Positions 42,556 through 51,120 of a stretch of 64,000 nt of DNA are shown here, piece after piece. The DNA is taken from positions 1 to 64,000 of the forward strand of contig NZ_JYMT01000043.1 of assembly GCF_000938305.1 (NCBI RefSeq), read 5' to 3'. Within the stretch, counting starts at the first letter, position 1, and every line of letters begins with the position of its first letter. The DNA is from Bradyrhizobium sp. LTSP885. GTDB lineage: Bacteria > Pseudomonadota > Alphaproteobacteria > Rhizobiales > Xanthobacteraceae. The position numbers and the translations under genes were made by a program. The notes beneath the pieces are model-generated. The model did no database searches, was not told the origin of the DNA, and saw only the letters and a program-made list of their open reading frames with translations.

Positions 42556-42597
42556 AAGCTTTTGTGTGGAGGCTCCTACGGCCTCATCTAAAGCGAC

Positions 42598-43770
42598 TTA
42601 CAGCCGCTCGACGATCGTCACATTCGCCATGCCGCCGCCCTCGCACATGGTCTGCAGGCCGTAGCGCTTGTTGCGCTGCTTGAGGGCGTGCAGCAGCGTC
42701 GTCATCAGCTTGGTGCCGCTGCCGCCGAGCGGATGGCCGAGTGCGATCGCGCCGCCATTGACGTTCAGGCGCGCCGGATCGGCGCCTGTCGTCTTCAGCC
42801 ACGCGGTCGGCACCGAGGCAAAGGCCTCGTTGACCTCGAACAGGTCGATGTCGTCGACCGACATGCCGGCCTTCTGCAGCGCGCGCTGGGTCGCCGGCAG
42901 CGGCGCTTCCAGCATGATGACGGGATCGCCGCCCATCATGGTCAAATGGTGGATGCGCGCCATCGGCTTGACGCCGAGCGCCTTGAGGCCCTTTTCGTTG
43001 ACGACCATCACGCCGGAGGCGCCGTCGCAGATCTGGCTGGCGCTGGCGGCAGAGAGCTTGCCGTTCTCGGCGATCAGCTTGACGCCCTTGATGCCGTCGA
43101 GGCTGACGTCGAAGCGGATGCCTTCGTCGATATGATGGGTGTCGGTCGAGCCGTCGGCGCGGGTGATCGTCAGCGGCACGATCTCATCCTTGAAGGCACC
43201 GGCCTGGGTTGCCGCGATCGCACGCTGATGGCTGTTGTAGGAATATTCATCGAGCTCGTCCTTCGACAGGCCGTACTTCTCGGCCATCATCTCCGCGCCG
43301 GTGAACTGGCTGAACATGATGTTGGGATATTTCGCCTCGATGCCGGGGCTCTTGTAGTGGCCAAAGCCGTTCTTGGCCGGTAGCTGCGAGGCCAGCCCCA
43401 TCGGCACGCGCGTCATCGATTCCACGCCGGCAGCGATCACGCAGTCCATGGTGCCGCTCATCACCGCCTGTGCCGCGAAGTGCAGCGCCTGTTGCGAGGA
43501 GCCGCACTGACGGTCGATCGAGGTCGCGGGCACGCTCTCGGGCAGTTTCGAGGCCATCACCGCGTTGCGTGCGATGTTGTTGGACTGCTCGCCGGCTTGC
43601 ATCACGCAGCCCATGATCACGTCCTCGATCTGCGCCGGGTCGGCGCCGGAGCGTTCGACCAGCGCATCGAGCACGGTCGCGGCCAGATCGGCCGGATGCC
43701 AGCCGGCAAGACGCCCTCCCTTGCGGCCGCCCGCGGTGCGAGCGGCGGCGACGATATATGCCTCGGCCAT
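42598..43770 (-). CDS. acetyl-CoA C-acyltransferase (thiolase)
   Basis: Thiolase of 390 residues with nucleophilic cysteine in SIDRQCGSSQQAL, histidine in LGHPLGGSGTK and the second cysteine in QTMCEGGGMANVTIVE. It cleaves 3-ketoacyl-CoA with CoA. It is upstream of and cotranscribed with the CoA ligase on the minus strand, and faces the TetR gene across a short region with a palindromic operator candidate. Confidence 0.93.
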   Translation of the reverse strand: MAEAYIVAAARTAGGRKGGRLAGWHPADLAATVLDALVERSGADPAQIEDVIMGCVMQAGEQSNNIARNAVMASKLPESVPATSIDRQCGSSQQALHFAAQAVMSGTMDCVIAAGVESMTRVPMGLASQLPAKNGFGHYKSPGIEAKYPNIMFSQFTGAEMMAEKYGLSKDELDEYSYNSHQRAIAATQAGAFKDEIVPLTITRADGSTDTHHIDEGIRFDVSLDGIKGVKLIAENGKLSAASASQICDGASGVMVVNEKGLKALGVKPMARIHHLTMMGGDPVIMLEAPLPATQRALQKAGMSVDDIDLFEVNEAFASVPTAWLKTTGADPARLNVNGGAIALGHPLGGSGTKLMTTLLHALKQRNKRYGLQTMCEGGGMANVTIVERL

Positions 43771-43842
43771 GTCTGATCTCCCTGACGTTCTGGATTGAAT
43801 GCTTTTGAAGTTGGGCCGGATTTAAGGGACGGCTCCGCGTTT

Positions 43843-43862
43843 AGTCAATCAATCAATTAACT
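43843..43862. promoter_or_regulatory. imperfect 20-bp palindrome, candidate TetR operator
   Basis: AGTCAATCAATCAATTAACT is largely self-complementary (14 of 20 positions) and lies between the divergent thiolase and TetR genes, the only AT-rich stretch there. This is the normal place for an operator controlling both directions. Confidence 0.55.
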
Positions 43863-43867
43863 CTTGA

Positions 43868-44593
43868 GTGCAGCCCCGCCATGGGCTTATGTGCGGCCTC
43901 GATTTCCCCGCAAAGGCCAGAGCGCAGTTGAATACCAGCGTACCGACGAGACTTCCGGCCGGCAAAAATGCCACCGCCGAAAAGCTATTGGTCGCAGCCA
44001 GCGAGCTGATGATCGAGCGCGCCTCGATCGAGGTCTCGCTGTCCGACATCGCGCAGAAGTCCGGCGTCAACGCCGCCCTGGTGAAATATCATTTCGGCAA
44101 CAAGGACGGGCTGTTGCTGGCGCTGCTCGCGCGCGATGCCGCGACCGAAATGTCCCAGCTCGACTATCTCTTGGCGCAACCGATCACGCCGACCGCGAAG
44201 CTGCGGCTGCATATCGGCGGCATCATCCGCGCCTATCGTCAGTTCCCTTATATGAACCGGCTGATCCACTATCTGCTGCATGAGAGCACGCCTGACGCCG
44301 CCGACGAGGTGTCGAAATTCTTCGTCGCGCCGCTCTTGGAGTTTCATCGCCGCCTACTCGCCGAGGGCGTCAAGGCTGGTGAGTTTCGCAATGTCGATCC
44401 GGTGCTGTTCTACACCAGCCTGATCGGCGCCTGCGATCATTTGTTCTTCGCCCGCCACGCGATGTCGCGTGCGGTCGGCGTCGGTCCGGTCACCGACGAA
44501 GTCTGCCGCGATTACATCAAGCATATGGAAGCGCTGATTTTTGGCGGCATGCTCAATCCGAAAAATGAAACGGCGGCCGCCGCGGCCGAATAG
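43868..44593 (+). CDS. TetR-family transcriptional regulator
   Basis: TetR-type regulator with helix-turn-helix LLVAASELMIERASIEVSLSDIAQKSGVNAALVKYHFGNKDGLLLALL. From GTG 43868 it is 241 residues, but the first 20 look unlike coding sequence; TTG 43928, after AAAGG, gives 221 residues and may be the real start. It is divergent from thiolase and CoA ligase and is followed by a dehydrogenase and hydratase, so it is the likely repressor of the beta-oxidation cluster, perhaps released by an acyl-CoA. Confidence 0.88.
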   Translation: MQPRHGLMCGLDFPAKARAQLNTSVPTRLPAGKNATAEKLLVAASELMIERASIEVSLSDIAQKSGVNAALVKYHFGNKDGLLLALLARDAATEMSQLDYLLAQPITPTAKLRLHIGGIIRAYRQFPYMNRLIHYLLHESTPDAADEVSKFFVAPLLEFHRRLLAEGVKAGEFRNVDPVLFYTSLIGACDHLFFARHAMSRAVGVGPVTDEVCRDYIKHMEALIFGGMLNPKNETAAAAAE

Positions 44594-44639
44594 GAAGTTC
44601 GAAGTCTAGAGAAGAAACGCCCAAGGAAAGGCTATCAAA

Positions 44640-45398
44640 ATGCAGTTGAAAGACGTTGCCGTTCTCATCACCGGCGGTGGCTCCGGCCTCGGCGCCGCGA
44701 CCGCCCGCGCCATGGCCGCCAAGGGCGCCAAGATCGGCGTCATCGACCAGAACAAGGAAAACGCCGAAAAGGTTGCCGCCGAGGTGAACGGCGTCGCTCT
44801 GCACGCCGACGTCACCTCTGAGGAGCAGATCAAAGCTGCGATCGCCAAGGCCGAAGCCGCGCATGGCATCGCGCGCGTGCTGATGAACTGCGCCGGCATC
44901 GGCGGTTCGCAGCGCGTCGTCGGCAAGGACGGCGTCTATCCGCTGGAAAAATTCGTCCGCATCATCAACGTCAATCTGATCGGCACCTTCAACGTGCTGC
45001 GCCTGTTCGCCGAACGTCTGGCGACCGAGGCCCCGATCGGCGAAGAGCGCGGCGTCGCGATCAACACGGCGTCGGTTGCGGCCTATGAGGGCCAGATCGG
45101 CCAGATCGCCTATGCCGCCTCGAAGGGCGGCGTCGTCGGCCTCACGCTGCCGGCCGCGCGCGACCTCGCCAGCCTCAAGATCCGCGTCAACACCATCGCG
45201 CCCGGCCTGTTCCTGACGCCGCTGCTGATGGGCCTCAACGAGGAAGCCCGCAAGAGCCTCGGCGCCCAGGTGCCGCATCCGGCCCGCCTCGGCGACGCCT
45301 CGGAATACGGCAATCTCGCCGTCCATATCGTCGAGAACCCGATGCTCAACGGCGAAACCATCCGCCTCGACGGCGCCATCCGCATGGCGCCGCGGTAG
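44640..45398 (+). CDS. SDR-type 3-hydroxyacyl-CoA dehydrogenase
   Basis: Classical SDR of 252 residues with TGGGSGLGAATARAMAAKGAK, NCAGIGGS and active-site YAASKGG. The length, GVIDQNKENAEKVAAEV and PLEKFVRIINVNLIGTFNVLRL resemble 3-hydroxyacyl-CoA dehydrogenase type 2 (HSD10). The surrounding thiolase, hydratase and acyl-CoA dehydrogenase genes fit this third step of beta-oxidation. GGAAAG before the ATG is the ribosome-binding site. Confidence 0.9.
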   Translation: MQLKDVAVLITGGGSGLGAATARAMAAKGAKIGVIDQNKENAEKVAAEVNGVALHADVTSEEQIKAAIAKAEAAHGIARVLMNCAGIGGSQRVVGKDGVYPLEKFVRIINVNLIGTFNVLRLFAERLATEAPIGEERGVAINTASVAAYEGQIGQIAYAASKGGVVGLTLPAARDLASLKIRVNTIAPGLFLTPLLMGLNEEARKSLGAQVPHPARLGDASEYGNLAVHIVENPMLNGETIRLDGAIRMAPR

Positions 45399-45424
45399 CG
45401 ACAGGCTGCGCTGCGCTGTGCTTC

Positions 45425-45553
45425 CCTTCTCCCCTTGTGGGAGAAGGTGGCGCGAAGCGCCGGATGAGGGGTTCTATCCGCGGAGACAGACCCCTCACCC
45501 AAGCGAGTATGTGAGGACCAGCAAACATGCCCTCTCCCACAAGGGGAGAGGGC
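45425..45553. repeat. palindromic intergenic element, type A (copy 2)
   Basis: CCTTCTCCCCTTGTGGGAGAAGG hairpin, then GGCGCGAAGCGCC, GATGAGGGG/CCCCTC and a closing CCCTCTCCC/GGGAGAGGG pair. It is the same family as the element at 4849 and separates the dehydrogenase and hydratase genes within a run of one orientation. Confidence 0.85.
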
Positions 45554-45594
45554 GCAATAATTGACGCCGCATCTGCAGAAGCAGGAGCAATCGC

Positions 45595-46401
45595 GTGTCT
45601 CAACCGCTGCTGATCGAACATCACGACGGGGTCGATTGGGTCACGCTCAATCGCCCCGAGAGCCTCAACGCGCTCGATGCCTCGCTGATCGACGTGCTCA
45701 ACACCTACTTCCAGGGCCTGCAGCGCAACCGCGACACCCGTGTCGTCGTGCTCAAGGGCGCGGGCGCCAATTTCTGCGCCGGCCTTGATCTCAAGCAGGC
45801 GATGGCCCGCCGTGGCGGGCAGACCGAACTGCCCGGCGTCACCGAATCGCTCGACTCGCAGCGGCGCATTGCCGACATCGTGATGCTGATGCGGCGTTGC
45901 CCGCAGCCGATCATCGCGCTGGTGCAGGGCGCCGCCGCCGGTGGAGGTTTTGCGCTGGCGCTCGCCGCCGACATCCGCATCGCCGCCAAGAATGCGCGGA
46001 TGAACTGCGCCTTCATCAAGCTCGGCCTCGGCGGCTGCGATATCGGCACCAGCTATTTCCTGCCGCGCCTGGTCGGCGTCTCCGTTGCCTCCGAATTGAT
46101 CCTCACCGGCCGCTTCATCCATGCCAATCGCGCGCTTGCCGTTGGCCTCGTGTCCGAAGTGGTTGACGCTGCCGATCTCGATACCGCCGCCAATCCCTAC
46201 GTCGACGCGATGATGACGGCCTCGCCGGTGGGCCTTCGGCTGTCGAAGGAATGCCTCAATATGAGCGTCGATGCTGGTTCGATCGAGGCCGTCATCGCGA
46301 TGGAGGACCGCAATCAGGTCCTGTGCAGCCGCTCGGAAGATTTCCAGGAGGGCATCAAGGCCTTCCTTGAGAAACGAAAGCCTGTCTATATCAGGCGCTG
46401 A
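45595..46401 (+). CDS. enoyl-CoA hydratase/isomerase family protein
   Basis: Crotonase-fold protein of 268 residues from GTG 45595 with GCAGGAG ten bases upstream. WVTLNRPESLNALD, GANFCAGLDLKQ and QGAAAGGGFALALAADIRIAAKNARM form the family core. The second catalytic glutamate position is occupied by GGCDIGTSY, so classical hydration is uncertain. It lies between the dehydrogenase and the feruloyl-CoA synthase-like gene. It may process a phenylpropenoyl-CoA. Confidence 0.88.
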   Translation: MSQPLLIEHHDGVDWVTLNRPESLNALDASLIDVLNTYFQGLQRNRDTRVVVLKGAGANFCAGLDLKQAMARRGGQTELPGVTESLDSQRRIADIVMLMRRCPQPIIALVQGAAAGGGFALALAADIRIAAKNARMNCAFIKLGLGGCDIGTSYFLPRLVGVSVASELILTGRFIHANRALAVGLVSEVVDAADLDTAANPYVDAMMTASPVGLRLSKECLNMSVDAGSIEAVIAMEDRNQVLCSRSEDFQEGIKAFLEKRKPVYIRR

Positions 46402-46442
46402 CAGAAGATCCGCAAAGGACGAGAAATTCCGGGAGACGCAAA

Positions 46443-48308
46443 ATGGATGGGGATGCAGCGCTGCTGACGAAGCCGGCCTTTCGCAAGGTGGACTGGCTGG
46501 CGCGCGACATCGCGGTCGAGCGGCGCGATGACGGCACCGTCGTGCTGAAGTCGCGCATTCCGCTGCAGGCCTATGAAACACACATTCCCGCCTCGCTCGC
46601 CAAATGGGCACAGCAGGCGCCGGAGCGAACCTGGCTGGCGCAGCGCGGCGGCCCCGATAGACAATGGCGCAAGCTGTCCTATGGCGAAGCCAAGCGCACC
46701 GTCGATGCGCTGACGCAAGGCCTGCTCGATCTCGGCCTCGACGAAGGCCGTCCGGTCGCGATCCTCTCCGGCAATTCGATCGAGCATGCGCTGATGACGC
46801 AGGCCGCGATGCAGGCGCGCCTGCCAGCGGCGCCGGTGTCGCCGGCCTATTCGCTGATGAGCCAGGATCACCTGAAGCTCAAATACCTGTTCAACCTGAT
46901 CAAGCCGGCCGTCGTGATGGTGCAGGACGGCCCGACCTTCGAGAAGGCCCTGAGGGCGATCGACCTCACCGGCATCACAGTCATTCACGTGCTGCGACCT
47001 TGCGACGGCATCAAGAGCGTGGCCTATGCCGATCTCGCGGCGACGCCGGTGACGGCGACGGTCGAAGAGTCAATCGCGAAGATCACGCCAAAGACCGTCG
47101 GCAAGCTGCTGTTCACCTCGGGCTCGACCGGCATGCCGAAGGCCGTCATCAACACCCAGGAGATGATGTGCGCCAACGCGGCGATGATGATGCAGGTGCG
47201 CCCGCGTGTATCAGGTGATCCGGTATCGACTGTGCTCGACTGGATGCCGTGGAATCACACCATGGGTGGCAACGCCGCATTCAATCCGGTGCTGGTCGAC
47301 GGCGGCACGCTCTATATCGACGATGGCCGGCCGTTGCCGGGCCAACTCGAGGAGACCATCAGGAATCTGCGCGAGGTCTCGCCGACCTATTACGCCAATG
47401 TCCCGGCCGGCTATGCGGCGCTCGCCGCGGCGATGGAGAAGGACGACGCGCTGTGCGAGAGCTTCTTCAAGAACCTCTCGATCATGGCCTATGGCGGCGC
47501 GCGGCTGCCTGACGATCTCTACGACCGCATGCAGGCGCTGGCGGTAAAGACCACCGGCGAACGCATCGTGTTCTACACCGGCTGGGGCTCGACCGAGACC
47601 GCGCCGACCTCGACCGGCACCTATTGGGACACCGAGCGCGTCGGTCTGATCGGCCTGCCGTTCCCCGGCGTCGAACTGAAGATGGTGCCGTGCGGCTCGA
47701 AATACGAATTGCGGCTGCGCGGCATCAACGTCACGCCAGGTTATTTCGGCCAGCCTGAACTGACGAAGAAGATGTTCGACGAGGAGGGCTATTACTGCAT
47801 CGGCGACGCCGGCCTGTTCGTCGCCCCCGAAGATCCGCTGCAGGGCATCATCTTCGCCGGCCGCGTGGTCGAGGATTTCAAACTGACGACCGGCACCTTC
47901 GTCCATGTCGGCTCGCTGCGCACCGACGCAATCGCGGCCGCGACACCGGTGATGCATGACGCGCTGGTTGCAGGCCAGGATCTTCCGTTCATTGGCCTGC
48001 TGTGCTGGCCAAACCTGCATGCGTGCCGCCAAATCGTCGGCAATGCCGATGCGAGCTATCAGGACGTGATCGGACATCCCGAGGTGGTTGCCTGCCTCAG
48101 GAAGGGCCTGCAGGCGCACAATTCCTCGACCACCGGCAGCAGCATGCGCATCGCGCGTGCGATGCTGATGGTCGAGCCGCCGTCGATCGACGGCAACGAA
48201 CTCACCGACAAGGGCTACATCAACCAGCGCGCTGGCCTGGAGCGCCGCGCCGATCTGGTCGAGAAGCTTTACGCAGACAGACCAGGCGATGAGGTGATTG
48301 TGCTGTGA
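46443..48308 (+). CDS. feruloyl-CoA synthase-like AMP-dependent ligase
   Basis: Adenylate-forming ligase of 621 residues. It shows LLFTSGSTGMPKAVINTQEM (P-loop), YTGWGSTETAPTST and the late aspartate/arginine region GDAGLFVAPEDPLQGIIFAGRVVEDFKLTTG. This long form, with GRVVEDFKL rather than the usual GRxKD, is that of feruloyl-CoA synthases. The adjacent hydratase and acyl-CoA dehydrogenases are compatible with coumarate/ferulate or other aromatic acid breakdown by CoA-dependent beta-oxidation; the substrate itself is inferred. Confidence 0.85.
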   Translation: MDGDAALLTKPAFRKVDWLARDIAVERRDDGTVVLKSRIPLQAYETHIPASLAKWAQQAPERTWLAQRGGPDRQWRKLSYGEAKRTVDALTQGLLDLGLDEGRPVAILSGNSIEHALMTQAAMQARLPAAPVSPAYSLMSQDHLKLKYLFNLIKPAVVMVQDGPTFEKALRAIDLTGITVIHVLRPCDGIKSVAYADLAATPVTATVEESIAKITPKTVGKLLFTSGSTGMPKAVINTQEMMCANAAMMMQVRPRVSGDPVSTVLDWMPWNHTMGGNAAFNPVLVDGGTLYIDDGRPLPGQLEETIRNLREVSPTYYANVPAGYAALAAAMEKDDALCESFFKNLSIMAYGGARLPDDLYDRMQALAVKTTGERIVFYTGWGSTETAPTSTGTYWDTERVGLIGLPFPGVELKMVPCGSKYELRLRGINVTPGYFGQPELTKKMFDEEGYYCIGDAGLFVAPEDPLQGIIFAGRVVEDFKLTTGTFVHVGSLRTDAIAAATPVMHDALVAGQDLPFIGLLCWPNLHACRQIVGNADASYQDVIGHPEVVACLRKGLQAHNSSTTGSSMRIARAMLMVEPPSIDGNELTDKGYINQRAGLERRADLVEKLYADRPGDEVIVL

Positions 48309-48330
48309 TGAAGCAACACTCTCTCCACTC

Positions 48331-48434
48331 GTCATTCCGGGATGCGCCGCAAGGCGCAGGCCCGGAATCCATCAGGCCGCATGACCTGCGGCTCAATGGA
48401 TTCCGGGCTCGCGCTTCGCGCGCCCCGGAATGAC
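48331..48434. repeat. palindromic intergenic element, type B (copy 3)
   Basis: GTCATTCCGGGATGCGCCGC opens and GCGCGCCCCGGAATGAC closes, with GGAATCCATCAGGCC and TCAATGGATTCC inside. It lies between the ligase and the first acyl-CoA dehydrogenase gene in the same orientation. Confidence 0.88.
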
Positions 48435-48469
48435 GGCAAATAAATGACACCAAGAAAAAGGTAGCCGCC

Positions 48470-49597
48470 ATGAATTTCGATTTCTCCGACGAACAGAAGC
48501 AGATGCGCGACGAGGCGCGGAAATTCCTCTCCGAGAAATGCCCGCCGAAGGCCGTGCGCGAGGTGCTCGACGGCAAGGCCGCCTACGACAAGGCGCTCTG
48601 GAAGGGCCTTGCCGAGATGGGCTTCCTCGGCGTTGCGATCCCCGAACAGTTCGGCGGCGCCGGCGCGGGCCATCTCGAGCTCTGCGTGATCGCGGAGGAA
48701 ATGGGCCGTGCGCTGGCGCCGGTTCCGTTCTCATCCACCGTCTATCTCGCCGCCGAGGCGATCCTGATCGCAGGCTCGGACGCGCAGAAGCAGAAATGGC
48801 TGCCGAAGATCGCCTCCGGTGAGGCGATTGGCACGCTGGCGCTGTTCGAGGGCAAGGGCAATCCGTCGCCGAAGGCGATCAAACTTGCAGCCAATGGCGG
48901 CGTGCTCAACGGCGTCAAGAAGCCGGTTCCGGATGGTGCGATCGCCGATTTCGCGGTCGTCGCCGCGCGCACCGGCTCCAGCGGACGCGAGTCCGACATC
49001 TCGCTGTTCATCGTCGACCTCAAGTCCGGTGGCGTCGACGTCAAGCCGTTGACCAATATCGATCTCACCCGTGGCCAGGCCGAGATCACCTTCAAGGACG
49101 CCAAGGCCGAGCCGCTCGGGGCGGCCGGCGAAGGCTGGGGCGTCATCACCCAGGTGCTCGATCGCGCCGCCGTCCTGATGGCGTTCGAGCAGGTCGGCGG
49201 CGCCGACCGCGCGCTGGAGATGGGCCGCGACTACGCGCTCGATCGCATCGCCTTCGGCCGTCCGATCGGCTCGTTCCAGGCGGTCAAGCATATGCTCGCC
49301 GACATGTATGTGTCGGCGACCTTGGCACGCTCGAATTGCTATTACGGCGCGTGGGCGCTCTCGACCAATGCCGGCGAACTGCCGGAAGCGGCCGCCGCCG
49401 CGCGGATCAGCGCCACGCAGGCGTTCCAGCACTGCGCCAAGAACAACATCCAGGTCCATGGCGGCATGGGTTTCACCTGGGAGTTCGACTGCCACATGTA
49501 CTACCGCCGCGCCAATGCGGTCGCGCTCGGCCTCGGCAGTCTCTCTTATTGGGAAGACGCCCTGATCGATCGGATGCGCAAGAAGAACGCGGCGTAG
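48470..49597 (+). CDS. acyl-CoA dehydrogenase family protein (375 residues)
   Basis: Acyl-CoA dehydrogenase fold starting MNFDFSDEQKQMRDEARKFL, with QVGGADRALEMGRDYALDRIAFGRPIGSFQAVKHMLADMY and a C-terminal IQVHGGMGFTWEFDCHMYYRRA. The usual catalytic-glutamate segment near the end (EGT) is absent, replaced by LGSLSYWEDAL, a trait of the non-catalytic partner in heteromeric acyl-CoA dehydrogenases. The two 415-residue relatives downstream are plausible partners. Confidence 0.88.
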   Translation: MNFDFSDEQKQMRDEARKFLSEKCPPKAVREVLDGKAAYDKALWKGLAEMGFLGVAIPEQFGGAGAGHLELCVIAEEMGRALAPVPFSSTVYLAAEAILIAGSDAQKQKWLPKIASGEAIGTLALFEGKGNPSPKAIKLAANGGVLNGVKKPVPDGAIADFAVVAARTGSSGRESDISLFIVDLKSGGVDVKPLTNIDLTRGQAEITFKDAKAEPLGAAGEGWGVITQVLDRAAVLMAFEQVGGADRALEMGRDYALDRIAFGRPIGSFQAVKHMLADMYVSATLARSNCYYGAWALSTNAGELPEAAAAARISATQAFQHCAKNNIQVHGGMGFTWEFDCHMYYRRANAVALGLGSLSYWEDALIDRMRKKNAA

Positions 49598-49609
49598 CAC
49601 CTCACTCGT

Positions 49610-49712
49610 GTCCCGGACGCAGTGCAGCGTGCAACGCTGCTCCGCAGAGCCGGGACCCATCGACCCCGGATCAGCAGCGCATCACTTCGTGCTGCGCAGC
49701 ATCCGGGGAACG
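49610..49712. repeat. palindromic intergenic element, type C (copy 1)
   Basis: GTCCCGGACGCAGTGCAGCG, then GCTGCTCCGCAGAGCCGGGAC, is mirrored further on by GCAGCGCATCACTTCGTGCTGC and GCATCCGGGGA. It sits 17 bases before the second acyl-CoA dehydrogenase. A near copy precedes the third at 50981. Confidence 0.88.
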
Positions 49713-49728
49713 CAGGAAAGATAATTCA

Positions 49729-50976
49729 ATGAATTTCGACGACACCCCGCAGGAGGCCGCATTCCGCGCCGAGGCGAAAGCCTGGATCGCGGCGAATGCG
49801 CCGAAGCAATATGAGGACGAGCTGAGCAAGGCCTCGCTCGGCCGCGTCCAGCTCAAGGGCGCCAACATCCGGGAGGTCGCAAAGGCCTGGCAGAAGAAGA
49901 AGGCCGATGCCGGCTGGGCTTGCCTGCACTGGCCGAAGGATTATGGCGGCCGTGGCTCTTCGCCGATCGAGCGGGTGATCTGGCAGCAGGAAGAGGGCGC
50001 ATTCGGCCGTCTCAGCGCGATGTTCATTATCGGTCACGGCATGTGCGGCCCGACCATGATGGCGTTCGCCGGCGAGGAGCAGAAGCGCAGCTACCTGCCG
50101 CCGCTCGCCTCCGGCGAAAAGATCTGGTGCCAGCTGTTCTCCGAGCCCGCCGGCGGCTCCGACGTCGCGGGGCTTCGTACCCGCGCCGAGAAGAACGGTG
50201 ACGAATGGATCATCAACGGCCAGAAGATCTGGACCTCGGGCGCGCATTACTCGGATTACGGCATCCTGCTGACGAGGACGGATCCGAATGTGCCCAAGCA
50301 CAAGGGCCTCACCATGTTCTTCCTGGACATGAAGAGCCCCGGCGTTGAGGTGCGGCCGATCAAGCAGGCGAGCGGCGCGTCCGACTTCAACGAGGTCTAC
50401 TTCACCGACGTCCGCATTCCCGACGCGCAGCGGCTCGGCAACGTCAATGACGGCTGGAACGTCTCGCTGACCACGCTGATGAACGAGCGGATGTCGATCG
50501 GTGCCGGCGTCTCCACCGGCTTCCCCGAGCTGTTCGACTTCTGCAACAGTTTGATGCTGGAGGACGGCCCGGCGATCGAGAATCGCGCGGTGCGCTCGAA
50601 GCTGGCGAACTGGGCGGTGAAGGCCAGCGGCCTGAAATACACCAGCATGCGCGCGATCTCGGCGCTGTCGAAGGGAGATCGCCCCGGACCGGAGAACTCG
50701 ATCGGCAAGCTCGTGGCCGGCTCGATGATCCAGGACGTCGCCATGTATGCGCTCGATCTGCAGGGCGCCGCGGGCGCCTTGAACGGGATCGAGGATGCCG
50801 AGGCCGCGGGAAAGTTCCAGGCGATGCTGCTGCGCGCGCCCGGTACCCGCGTCGAAGGCGGCACCGACGAGATCATGCGCAACATCATCGCCGAGCGTGT
50901 GCTGGGACTACCCGGCGATATCAGGGTCGACAAGGACGTGCCCTTCAACAAGATCCCGACCAAGGGAAGGAATTGA
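49729..50976 (+). CDS. acyl-CoA dehydrogenase family protein (415 residues, paralogue 1)
   Basis: Acyl-CoA dehydrogenase starting at ATG 49729 (MNFDDTPQEAAFRAEAKAWI); upstream frame is repeat and the end of the prior gene. FAD-binding region CQLFSEPAGGSDVAGLRTRAEK and QKIWTSGAHYSDYG are present. Near the C-terminus the common glutamate position reads GGT within VEGGTDEIMRNIIAERVLG. It has very high similarity to the next gene. It follows the 375-residue member, with which it could form a heteromer. Confidence 0.92.
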   Translation: MNFDDTPQEAAFRAEAKAWIAANAPKQYEDELSKASLGRVQLKGANIREVAKAWQKKKADAGWACLHWPKDYGGRGSSPIERVIWQQEEGAFGRLSAMFIIGHGMCGPTMMAFAGEEQKRSYLPPLASGEKIWCQLFSEPAGGSDVAGLRTRAEKNGDEWIINGQKIWTSGAHYSDYGILLTRTDPNVPKHKGLTMFFLDMKSPGVEVRPIKQASGASDFNEVYFTDVRIPDAQRLGNVNDGWNVSLTTLMNERMSIGAGVSTGFPELFDFCNSLMLEDGPAIENRAVRSKLANWAVKASGLKYTSMRAISALSKGDRPGPENSIGKLVAGSMIQDVAMYALDLQGAAGALNGIEDAEAAGKFQAMLLRAPGTRVEGGTDEIMRNIIAERVLGLPGDIRVDKDVPFNKIPTKGRN

Positions 50977-50980
50977 TCAT

Positions 50981-51098
50981 GTCCCGGACGCGATGCAGCG
51001 TGAAACGCTGCTTCGCAGAGCCGGGACCCATAGCCGCCAATCGATGGACCCCGGATCAGCAGCGCATCACTCCGTGCTGCGCAGCATCCGGGGAACGT
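50981..51098. repeat. palindromic intergenic element, type C (copy 2)
   Basis: GTCCCGGACGCGATGCAGCG and the following GCTTCGCAGAGCCGGGACCC match the element at 49610 closely; this copy contains about 15 additional bases (TAGCCGCCAATCGATGG) and lies 22 bases before the third acyl-CoA dehydrogenase ATG. Confidence 0.88.
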
Positions 51099-51120
51099 TA
51101 CGGAGACAAGGAGAATAACA

